From Pocillopora verrucosa (taxonomy: Eukaryota > Cnidaria > Anthozoa > Scleractinia > Pocilloporidae): a DNA stretch of 64,000 bases. The translations under genes and the position numbers were made by a program. The notes beneath the pieces were generated by a model. It saw only the letters and a list, made by a program, of their open reading frames with translations. It ran no database searches and was not told where the DNA came from. Position 1 is the first letter of the stretch. Every line of letters starts with the position of its first letter. Below, in pieces: positions 1 to 11,700 of this stretch. The stretch spans positions 31,196,131-31,260,130 of the forward strand of contig NC_089315.1 of the NCBI RefSeq assembly GCF_036669915.1, read 5' to 3'.

Positions 1-34
1 TTTGTCCTTTTTCCATAATATTTATTCGCCTTAC

Positions 35-3000
35 CCTTGTCTTTAGGAATCAAAGTTTCTGTATCGTCAAAGGAGAACTGCACGTATAATCGATTTCGAT
101 CTTCACCCAAATCTTCCTGAACAAGACCTCTCGAATGAAATTTCTCCATAACTACCTCAAACATATTGATTTGAATCGCTGCATTTACACTCCAGATCTG
201 TGAATAGGGACAACGTGAACACTGATCGTCGACAACAGATTTCTGGCAACAGTGTTTTGTGCAGTCATGTTCGGTGAGTTTTTCGTCTTTGGATGCAATC
301 ATGCAGTTGATTTCTCCCGTTTGATCAAGCAAGCGCAACCTGCCAGTTTTTGAAGAGTACCCAAGACAACCACCCAGAATCTACGAACAAAAAGAGAACT
401 CTATTAGAGACAAAAAAGCAACCTTCCTCTTCAGATGGAAAGTGCACCCTGCAATACACAGGGGAAATTAATGCAAGCGAGGATGAATGGAAAATATCGG
501 TTGAAGAAACGCCTGAAGTTTTAATCTTTACTGCACTCACTAACTGCCCTGCATCTCCATAAGTTCAAAAACGTGGAGAACGCGAAGCATCAAACAAGAC
601 TTTTCGCTTCTATAAACACTTTGTGTGGCGCTGCCAATGCAAAACTCAATTCCAGGTTAGAAAGGATTCCCAAGAAAATATATAAAATGATATCTCACAC
701 ACTCCTAAAACGTTATCTTACCAACGGACGACTGAAGCTTTCTTGACTCAAAATTTTGTACGTCCATTCTTCCTTCTCGGCCTGTGTCGATGATGTTGTT
801 CTGCCAGGCAATCCACTCAACCAAGGCTTCTTACTGCTTATCTGACTAACAGTGTCTAGGAACTCTTTGATTGTGGGGAGCCAGGGGAAAGTTAGTAGAC
901 TGCTATGATTTGGGTGACATTCATGCGGCACCTCAAAGAACTCATCATAAATGTTTCTTGAAGGAGCATTTGCAGTAACCGAGTTGCGTTTTACGAAGGA
1001 AAGCAACAATTCCAATACACTCTCTTTCGGGAAATCTTCTTTTTCTTTTCTGTAGATTGTATAGCATTACATAGCAGAGAAAAGAAAAAAGCATCGTCAA
1101 AAATATTATTCTGCAACAGAAGTAGCCTATACAAAATACATCCTTTATTATAATCTTTAAACATCTTAAACGCTGTCTGTGCACTCTTTCTCGATTGAAG
1201 TTCGAAGGTCGACTTAACATTCTACAGTTGTTAGCTACACAATAAATAGGTCACGCAATAACTAAAACAATCAAACATTAGGGGAAAAAGTTGCCTTTTA
1301 TCGCAAAATCCTTTCTGACCCTGGTATAGTAGTAATATCGTCCTTACAGCTTACGGTATAGAATAAAATGGAAAATCCACCTACCTGCTCTGTTTAACGG
1401 AGTAAGCGACAAGCTGCCTAGTCCTACAAAAAGAGACGCAAAAGATTTTAACGTTCTTCTGAGCGATAACATTTATTACAAGTTTTGCTCGCATTATATT
1501 CTTAAATCTTAGCTTCGTGATTTCTTTCAGAAATATCGTCTCGTCGCATGCGATCACAATGAATTCTGGTCACTTGCCTTTCACTGCTGGACATTAAACT
1601 CTAACGTTTGATATGACATAGTATTACCTGTAGAGGGGAGAGAATTTATCCAAAACTTTTTGGCACATCTCGAGCAGGTCCACATAATCACCCAGAGTGA
1701 GATTTTGTCCAAGTAAAGCCAAGGGACTCTCACATGGGTTAAAAGGCTATATCACGAAGAAATATGAAATGTAAAGGATTATAAGTTTCCAGTTTGTGAT
1801 ACTGCGCATGGAAACTGCAGAACTCGATACGCTGCACACCCCACCCTACCCCCTCCCCCACTCTTCGTGCTCGCATTTTCTCAACCCAAGTAAAATCTTG
1901 TTCCTGAAAACTGCCCTCCATTCAGGTCTTAAGACGGGAAATTTGAAAGTAGATCTGAAACATATTCTTGTCTTCAGGTAAATTGAAGGGATATACGACT
2001 TATATATAATTCAGTCTTTAAATATATACATGTACCTTCCAAGGTGAAGCTAGAGGAGAGAACTTCACCACCCGCAAAGTACTCTGTGTGCAGCAGCACA
2101 GGCCAAGAGTTCTCTGGAACGATGAGAAAATTAGGGAAAATGCAGCTTAGCTACACCTTTTTAAACAAAGTTTACTGATGCCCTTTAATGTGAGACCTCC
2201 CTCTTTATAAAAAAAACCTTTGCAGTTTTTGTAATCAAATTTAATAAAATGTTACATAGCAAAATGAAACAGCCTACCTTCCCTTTCTTACACAAGTGTA
2301 CATTGTAAGCTGTCACGTGAGCCCCAACACGCAAACCGCGACCAAGATTCATAGAAGGCTGGTGACTTATATACAGCCTACAAAACGAAGGACAATTTTA
2401 GCTAATTTTTTAGCAATTTTAGCTAATTTCAAATTACAACTTCATTACGCATAAACATGTATCGGTGATTATGAAATTACACGGACATCACAGAAACGAA
2501 AGATAACAGGACTCGGTAAGCTGTCGAGCGCAATATTGTAACTCAAGTTGCTTTTCAAGAAGTTATGTAAAAGACCTTTTACCTTATTTTATTGTCCAGT
2601 TCAAAAACTCCAGCTTCACGGTTGATGCATCCTGTGATAACGCCCTAAAAGTGTTGAACAAGATCTTAAAGGAAATACGTCTTTTCAATGCAACTGCAGG
2701 GGGTATGAAGTACTGTATATGTATCTAAATTTCTTGAATGAAGAGCTTTCTTATTTTGCCCGACACATTTTATCTTTTTCCATTTATCTTTTGTCTGCTT
2801 CTTATATTCCTTTGAAGAGAACTAGAAATGACAAATTAAGAATGCCATAAAAATGTTCCCTTAGAAAATTCAAAGGGGCAACACCAGGGTACTACTTGCC
2901 GTGTACGTTATATTGACCGGTATCTTTGGTTTTTCTGGCTGTGAATTTCTTGCCTCAGCCGGGTTGGTTTCTGCTGACCTCATCGCGACGTTATGACTTG

Positions 3001-6000
3001 AAAATGTTCTACGGTTATTCGGGACCTCATCTTTTTCCTTTGAGATTCTTGGCCGCTTCGATGCTCTCTGAAAAGTTACCGTATTGGTGTTTATTATTCA
3101 CATTAGCTTCGTTTATTGGTTTGGATGAATACCAGCTTTCAACTGTTAAAATCAAATATAATTTCTTTTACTTTTTACTTGCCATTCAGTTACTTTCACC
3201 TCTACAATTTTGTGCAGATTAAGTTTTAAGTGAAGCTTATTTGATTGTTCTTTAGTACCTGTTCGTCTTCGTGAGTTCGTTTCACGTTTCTTGGTCGGAA
3301 TTTCCTCAAGTCTGAACGGCGTGTAGTGGCAAAGATCTTTCTTTCGTTTCGTGTTCCCTGTAGAAGACATACAGATCAGGCATCACGTTTCATAGTGAGA
3401 CCTCTCCTTTTTAATATATTACCACGCTACTATTAATTCTATTCATAGGGCAACTTAGGAGGCAAAAATGTCAATTCCGATCGGAGAAAGTGGCTTCATC
3501 AACCTTTGTATTTGTTAACTATATTTAAGGAACACATCTGCTCAAGGGACACTTTTCGAGTCCCTCGGATCTCCCCTGAATTAATGTTACTCTGATGTAC
3601 ATTAAATGTACATGAAACAAACATGCACTTTTTTAAGTCCCTGGGATGCCCACGGAGTGAAAATTCTACTAATGTACAGTAAATGTACGTAAAACTTCTG
3701 TTTCTGAAACGTACTTTCCTATGTAATGAAGGAGACTTTCACGCACATGCATCAATTACAACAGTATTTTTCCAAGATCATTGATAAATCCCTTGGCATT
3801 GTATTACAAAAAACGTACTTAAAATACCTTGTTCATTGTAGTTTCTCTCAGGTTATGGAACACATACTGCTCATTGATTTGAAGGAAATTGTGCCACAAC
3901 ATAAACTGTTCACCCTAAAAGAAAATTCCTCGCCAAGTCAGCTCTGAACACCTCACTGCTTTCTTTATCAAGTCTGCAAAGAAAGCTTACATCATATCTT
4001 AATTATCAATATGGGAAGGAAGAAAAAGAGAGGAGACGGTCAAAAAAAAATATCAATAGTTGGGTGTAAATGAAGATAAAGGAAATTAATGGTAAAAAAA
4101 ACTGAAAAATTACCAGTTACCCACATTTGTTAATCAAATGATAAAATCTTTGTTACCAGGCATAACTCTGCCTCCCCCTCCCCTCCCTCCATGGAAAAAA
4201 GAAAAAGGAAGGCTCACAGTACTTGAATCACCAAGGAAGTTGTCAGGCTTGTCTCAGTGCAGAAAATTTTGACCAAAAAGAAAGGCTTGCCAACACTCAT
4301 GCTGTAAGGAAAGATTGATTATTAGTAACCAATATTAAAAATACATTTTATCAAGACAGAAAACAATCACTATCACAGACCATCAAATGCAAGTCAGTGG
4401 ATAGAGAATTGAAGAGTGTGATGAGTGTCCAAGAAGACAACTTCACAATTTCATCACCTTTTTTGCTGACAATTTAACACCAACAAAAATTGCAATCTGG
4501 AACTAGGGTGGATAAAATTACCTGTGAATTGGGCTCAGTGCAAAAATGGATCCTTGTATATTCAAGTTGATTGTTGAGCTGTGGAGAAAAAGAAAAGCTG
4601 CTGCACAAATTGATGCAAAATAAATCAAAGTCCACCTTGGCTCAACTCCTTCCTTTCACAACCTCATATCAGGGCATCCATTATTCTACAGACTTAGTTT
4701 AAAAATGTTCTCCCTAATTAAATACTGATGCACAAATGGATCATTAACTACATGTATGGTCATTTTGATCAACACCTTATTTCAACTCCACCCATATAAA
4801 ATAAGTAGATGAAATGTCTAAATTCTCTAAATGATCAAGGAATTGCCACCCTAATATACCATATGGTAAAGTACCTTCCTTGTTCCTGAAACTCTTTGAC
4901 ACTTAAAACATAACTTGTGGAGAGTTTGTTATCAGCTACATTTGTTTTAGTAACAACAATTGGTGTGCCTGTCTTGATGATCTCAAGGTAACCACCATGA
5001 CCATTCTTTACATCTGACAATGAACATACAAGAATAAAGCAGAGTTAAAATCACCATTTCCACACATTAGTGACAAATATGCAGCACCCTGTAATAGGCA
5101 GTTGGTTGGTGAAGTCCCCAATTAATCACTGTAAGTTTCACTTCCATAAAGCAATCATCCATATCAAGCAGTCACATTCATCCTCTTCCAAGTCCCAAAG
5201 GCCTGTTTGTATTTCCATCCACCTCTATTGAATACCCTTTAAAGCCAAACCACTCAAAACAAAACTAATAACAATCTTGAGTAATTTTTAATCCATGTTT
5301 CTCTCTCAAACTCAAAGTTGTATTTTTGAGCTTGATTCTGCACAGTAAGTGGTCAGTTGTGGTATTGGTCTTTTATAATACCCCTAATCTGTGGAACCTG
5401 TATTAAGTAGTCACTCCACTATCCCGAGTGGGTAACCCTTTAATACAAGTTTTGACTGTATGCACTTTTTCTTGCTTCTAATGCCTGTAGCTGTTCAGTG
5501 AGAGAATACACAGGTACACTGATGGTCAATCAACCCTCAGTCAATACTCAACTGATAGCCAGCTGCTATCCCAACCCAGATCTTGGCCAGCTACAGGAAC
5601 ATCAAGATATTGGTCAGCTTACATTTTAGTCGTCAACCAGCGATTGACTATGTGCCAGCTATTGGCAAAATATTGAATCACTACTGATCAACTATGAATC
5701 CACTGACTATCCCCCAACTGATTTTATTTCCATTAACTATGGGCTAAGATAGATTATACAGACCAATACATAAACCAAGGTCACCCATAGAACACATGAT
5801 CTGCTACATGTAAATAAATCTGACCATATTGATTGGCTTCATGAAAAACCTCACCTTCCTTAACTGCTGATGAAGATGATGAGGGAACATAGTTCCAGTG
5901 AGGGATGAGTAAAAGTTTCTCAAGGTAATCTTCACTGGGATTTATTATCTGGAAGAATTCAAATTAAAATGTAAATGAGAAGGAGCCATCAGCATAGGGT

Positions 6001-7136
6001 TTGTTAACTTTTGACATGTGATATTGATTATATACATTAATACTGCAATAATTAGAAAACCAAAAACAACTCCCACCTCGCAAACAACTGCAGTGAAGTT
6101 GTCCTCTACATACAAAGTGCCTGAAGCTTTTCTGGATTTTAAAGACTTGGGTTGTGAGGTTAAATATCCCAAGAGAATAAAAGGCAATTTAGAAGCAAAC
6201 TTGTATTCTGCAATAAAGAATATGTATTTCTCATTACATATGCTACATATTACTAACTACATAATATTAATATCAAGAATTTCAGAATAAGTAGGTCATT
6301 AAACAGGAAAAAACGTAGGTCTCCATCCAAACAAGTTAAAGAAAAAAACAAAGGCATTTTCCATCACTGACAGTTTAATCTGACTACACACCAATATATA
6401 TCCTTCTCATTCACCATGCAAAAACAAAAACTGTAAGAAGTATATGCTGCAATTGTAGGATATCAATTGACTGATTAGTATGCTCTCTAACAGTACTTTC
6501 GGTGATTTATAAGATGATAGAAAGTTATTTAGTTCCTTAATAACTTACGTAGCTTGACAAGTACAACTCATATACTTAAAGTGTGTCTTAATCAGTAAAT
6601 AAAGAATGACTTACATCAATTGTACATTGTTGAACTACCCCCCCCCCCCACTCCCCTTAGTATACAGTTGAAGTACATTTCACTTGCCTGATATTGAACA
6701 TTCTTCAGCTAATAGACTACACAAAGAACCTCCACACACATCATTGCTAAATAGTGTATTAAGAGGTACAACTTGCTGACTGACAGGAAGCCAGTCTGGA
6801 TAATCTTCTGCATCTCCAACACTGCGTAAATCTTTGATTTGACGCAGCACAGCCAGGCATACTTCGACGAACTCTGCTTCGCTTTCATTTTGTCGGATGC
6901 ATTTTTCCACATCATAATAAAACGTCCGCAGCCATTCTTTTTCCTGTCATTTACAATGTTCAAGTACTTAGATTTGCAGAGATTTGTTATGACAACACCA
7001 TGATCGAATCACCCAATACATTCATATCAAACAGTTAGAGTTCATGTTGTCACCATACCGTATATATTAAGATACCTACATTCTGTGTTAATCCAACCCG
7101 GTAATCATCCCTGCAGCGCGTTAAGAAATCATTCAT
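35..7136 (-). CDS. CTC1: CTC1, CST complex subunit (5' 18 exons, partial)
   Basis: CTC1 is the large OB-fold subunit of the CST (CTC1-STN1-TEN1) complex, which binds single-stranded DNA and helps fill in telomeric and stalled replication ends in the nucleus. Exons on the minus strand, in order: 7080-7136 (ATG), 6688-6943, 6077-6207, 5855-5948, 4875-5013, 4522-4578, 4223-4301, 3828-3914, 3259-3357, 2885-3067, 2583-2644, 2278-2377, 2036-2113, 1850-1903, 1628-1728, 1385-1423, 722-1049, 35-380. All phases join without a stop, giving ~763 residues; the vertebrate protein is ~1,200. The product is collinear with vertebrate CTC1: GTLYVEDN in exon 3, the LLLIPHWNYVP block in exon 4, the NIYDEFFEVPHEC block in exon 17, and RLRLLDQTGEI in exon 18. 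Intron 2 uses a GC donor. The 2885-3067 exon codes a polar linker and its donor is weak. The C-terminal part lies beyond the window. Confidence 0.85.
6638..6649. repeat. poly-C tract in CTC1 intron 2
   Basis: Uninterrupted run of about twelve C on the plus strand, just downstream (in the minus direction) of CTC1 exon 2. Simple sequence without an evident role. Confidence 0.8.
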
Positions 7137-8799
7137 TTAAAAATGAGTTGTTCTTGTGGGGATCAGAAAAAACGGTGACATACAACGCGGAGAATTTCAC
7201 CAAGAAGCAACCGATTCAATTATAGCGCCTTTCAGCAATTTCTCGTCGTTTTTGTTTTCAATTGGAAAACCGCTGACCGTCGCAGGAGGAGTATTAGTAA
7301 ATAAGAAAATTAATAGTACTTCATAGAAGAACGGAAAACACTCACTTTATCTGATACCTCATTTAAAAGCTGTGCTCAAATCTGATCAAATTGTGACTTA
7401 ATATATTCCAAAATCAACCTGTCTAAAGTTGATAGTTAATCTACTCGTTCTTCAGTAGATACAGCCTTGTGCACCACCGCTCTCTCCTTTGTATATATAC
7501 CTTAAATACAACTAGCAATACCTAGTAAAGATATTGTAGACAGCTGTATCTGCTCCAGACGACGTATGTGACTCTTTTACTTACTCTAGATAACGTGGAT
7601 AACTGTATCTCGCATATGTAGAAAGAAATATCTGCTTTACGTCGCGTAGGTAGCCGAGCTGTGTGGAAAGTTGTATCTTCCGTAGGCTGTGACCATAACT
7701 GTGTGTAGTGTAGATAGCAGTATCTGATGTACAAGGAGTAGATGGCTGTATTCATTGTGATAACTGAATTTTTTAGATTGTTTTAATGGCTGTATATATC
7801 ACAATCAGCGTAAATAGCTTTATCTATTGTAGACGGAGTCTAGATTGCTGTAGCTACGGGAGGCAGTGTCGGTATCTGTATCTTTTGTAGGTGATATGGT
7901 TTGTATGTGTTGTGGACAGTCCGACTGAGTGTACATGAAAATGTTTGAGTATGGTCACGTATGAGTGTAGTATACATGGCTTATCTGAAACAGTCACTAT
8001 ATCATCGGCTGTTCCGGGCTTCCAGCATCAAACACGTATCAGTGAACGTCGTCAGTAGTTCTTTCCCGCCCATTGGATACTGTCTACAGCAGGGTTGCTG
8101 ACCAATTTCCTTTCCGGTGGTTAAACTTAACATTAGCAGTAACATGGCACTGATTATTAATCTGGAGTCGAAAAGTTAAGCCCCGCATTTTGCATCTTTT
8201 CTCTCTGATCGTATTTCCTTTTGCCTTGCACCTCACCTCACCTTATTGTGTACATTTTTACCTTATCTCTCCCTTCCCTCTCATTTCGAACCAAACGCTC
8301 TTTAGAAACTTGCCTTTACCCTTTCAATTAAATAAAAAAAGGTATTTAAAAGCATTTTATTTGGGTCTCTCGCGATGCAATTGAAGCCTAACTGATGAAA
8401 GTTGTCTTGACTCTTGATTGTACTCCGGCGTTTAAAATAAAGGGAATCCCATGTTTTACTCTGGTGCTGCTAAGACTCCTACTTTGATCAATCTCTTGAT
8501 CCTACAGACGAGCTGAAAACTGTTCAAGTATGCTAAGTTTTTCCTTTGGTGTGGTGATGAGCTAGCCCTAGTTATCAGAAGACACTTCACATAAAATAAG
8601 CGGAAATGGCTTAAATGTCGCGAGCGTGTTTCATTGTTTTATGTAAAGTTAGGCATACTGTTCACTCCAGAAGCTCATTTCTATTCTCTAAAAACCTAAG
8701 ACCTTACTTGATGCCTATAATAAGCTGTTATTCTATCACTCTACTGTAAGGAACAGTTTCTAATTCACAGTGTTTTTTATGTAAAGTTTCCTAGTCCCT
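7137..8799. other. Intergenic region between CTC1 start and SRCR receptor 3' end
   Basis: No convincing coding exon on either strand. It should hold the CTC1 promoter (near 7140-7400) and the 3' UTR of the SRCR receptor gene (below 8800). A degenerate repeat occupies 7535-7895. Short open frames here have no family signature. Confidence 0.5.
7535..7895. repeat. Degenerate GTAGATAGCTGTATCT-type repeats
   Basis: At least seven imperfect copies of a core resembling GTAGATAGCTGTATCT occur at irregular spacing, for example near 7538, 7597, 7706, 7736 and 7808. Spacing varies from about 20 to 60 bp, so this looks like an old, decayed minisatellite rather than a clean tandem array. Confidence 0.45.
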
Positions 8800-11700
8800 T
8801 TATAAATCAATGTCTTCCTCCTCTAAGGGCTCTGTTTTTGGTTCCTTGCCAAAAGATGATGCTACTCTCGTTTTAAAGTCAGAGAGCCATGTTGGTTTGC
8901 TCATCATAAGTCTGTCTCCTCTGTAATACGAAGTCTTTCGACACTTGAAGATGACTGCAACAACAACGAGGAGGCTGACAAGAACGAGGGGAACAATGAT
9001 TCCCACCACTGCTCCAGTGCTGAGACCTTTCGCTGCCTTCGTTTTTGATTCTAGAATATAAAACACAAGAACGTTGTTGAATACACTTCCCTGCTTCTTA
9101 AAAGCCTATGAAACATTTCTGATGTTTCTGGTTCTCACGACCAACAACTAAGAATTGGCGTACAACACTTTCTTTAACGACGTAATTGTTAATGGTTTTG
9201 GTGCCTTTCCAAATGGGAGAGTAACCACACGCTGCTGGTGCATTAATCAAGCCGCACTTCCGCTTCCACCCATCAACTTGTGGTAAACTCAGGAAACGCA
9301 TGCTCAGTAGGCCCTCTGTCTCACTTTCTTCATTTTCAGACATCTCGCCCATGATCCACATCATTTTAAAATTTGCCAAAATCTCTCATACCTCACATGC
9401 ACACACTAACCGAATGGTAAAATCGCTGTTGTTATGGCTGCCATTTTATTCACCTTAACTATAATAGCATGGAGATGTTTTCTTTATAAACATACTTTAC
9501 TACTGACCTGTCCCTGTTTGCCCGTCCACCGTAAGCGACGCCTCTCTCCTGGCCTCACCAAAACTATTTCTATAAATGCATTCATACTTTCCCGCATCTT
9601 CGACAGTCACCGAAATAATCTGAAGCTCTCCTGATCCCTGGACGGGATCAATTTTTATTCTGTGTGAGGTCTCAACGTTCACGGAATTTTTTCGCCAAAT
9701 AATCTTCGGAGGAGGATCACCATATCCTCCACAGTACAGAGATACATCGGCTCCGGAGAGAACATCCTGATCAACTGGAAAAATGTCTATTATTGGAGGC
9801 CCTAGAACAGTTTTTAATGAGTTGGATAATCAAATTAGATTTATGTTTGCTTTAAAAATAAGGCTTATAGCAATGTTTAAGAGTGATATAATATATTGCC
9901 ACTCATCCGGAAAGTACAACAAGCTGGACTAATCGTTAAACCGCAGAGAACGAACAAAAAACTCTCGGGTCATCCTCGGAAAGTTTATTGTTTGAATTTT
10001 ATATACTGACGATTTGTCACCACTCTTGAAACAACAGTTTAAGGGGTATCAGAAAGTTCCTTTTCAGGGGGGTTACTAGGGAATAGCCAGCTAGCCTACG
10101 AGTACCATTCAGGGCATTATATCATATTCCAAGTCGCTTCATATCATATGACAGTCGACTCTTGGCGTATCATATGACGAGCCATGACCACCTAATGTCT
10201 CCGGCTCACGTCTTAGGCTTACTTTGCTGAACATCTTGCAGTGTCAAGCTGCAACCTACTTTGTTCAAATCCCTACCTGTTACAAACAAGAGAACATCCC
10301 TGGCCTTTACACTTCGTTTATTCCAGGCTATACAGTAATATCTTCCCATGTCCGTTGAAGTAAGTTTACGTATTGTCAAATATGTTTGAGTGACCACATG
10401 ACGATCGTCATTCGTTACCAGTTCTCCATCCTTTTTCCATGCCATATTTGGAGAAGGGATAGCGCTTACAACGCATGATAGTGTGACATCTTGGCCCATT
10501 TTTTTGATCTTGGCCTCTGGTTCGAACTTGGTGTATCGAAGTGTCACTAAAAGAGGTGAAAATTAGAGACAAAACTTGTCATTTCTATCGACATTGGCTA
10601 AAGCAATGTGGCCATCGTCAATTAGTACATCAATCAGATGCGTCAATCAATCAATTCAACAGACAGTCAATTGGCATGGAAATGGTCAGTCAGTCAAATA
10701 GTCAGTAGGTCAATTAATCAACCAGTCAATGACACCTAAACACACACCATACCACTTACATCCCACTTCAAGTTTTGCATAAGCCACTGCTGATCCTAAC
10801 TCATTCATAACTTCGCACTCGTAGTCCCCAGCGTCCTCAAATTTTACGTTTTTTATCTGAATAGAAAAGTTTCTATCATTGACGTTGTATCTAATGTTAT
10901 CCGAGCCAATGATTTTGTCCTTGTATCGCCATGTGATGTTTGACGGCGGAAAGCTGGACACTAAACAAGCCAGAGTTGTACTGTCGCCCTTGGCAACGTC
11001 GGCTGATACGACGCCAGGGATCTGGGGAGGGACTAGAAGGAAAAAATGACATATATTTTTCTTTTCTTTACTCCTCTTTTCTATTGTATTCCTAATACCT
11101 CATGTTTTTATCGTCACCTACACGCCTTTACTTAATTTTCTGTCAGGGTTCTATACTGTTCAAAACCCCACCTGAGCTTAAATTTTGTTTCAGTTGATTG
11201 TGATTCTAACAACATGGCCGACAATTTGAACAAACCTTTTACAACAACCATCACCGGGTCACTCTCAACTGATCCGGCACTGTTCACTAACACGCATGTG
11301 TAGTTTCCAGTATCCTCTGCAGCAGCAGATCTCACTACCAAAGTCCCGGATATAGAAGTAATCCTCCTGGATCTTATGTCGTTGACAGAGAGTGGCTTCC
11401 CATCTTTCCTCCAGTCCCACGCGGACGGATATACCACTGGAGGCAAAGAGGAACACTGTAGGCTAAATGCATCTTGAAATTTCACGTTTTCCAACTTGTT
11501 TGGCTTCTTGTCAAATATTGGGGGCTTGGAGGCAATAACTAGAATGTAATTATGACAAAAAAAGAGAAATTGATTTTAAAAGGTTTGTCTGAATCAGTGT
11601 TTACCAGTTTCAAATGTTGCATGACGTGCCTTCGAAAAAAACCAGAGCACAAACCACAATGGCCTCACCCATCCCACCTGCGTTATCTAATCATCACGTC

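Noticed and set aside
350..562. Overlapping open frames on both strands between the last two visible CTC1 exons
   Set aside because: The flanking CTC1 exons (722-1049 and 35-380) join in phase and align directly with vertebrate CTC1, so this interval is intron.
2926..3222. 98-codon plus-strand frame
   Set aside because: It is the opposite-strand shadow of the CTC1 linker exon 2885-3067 and has no domain features.
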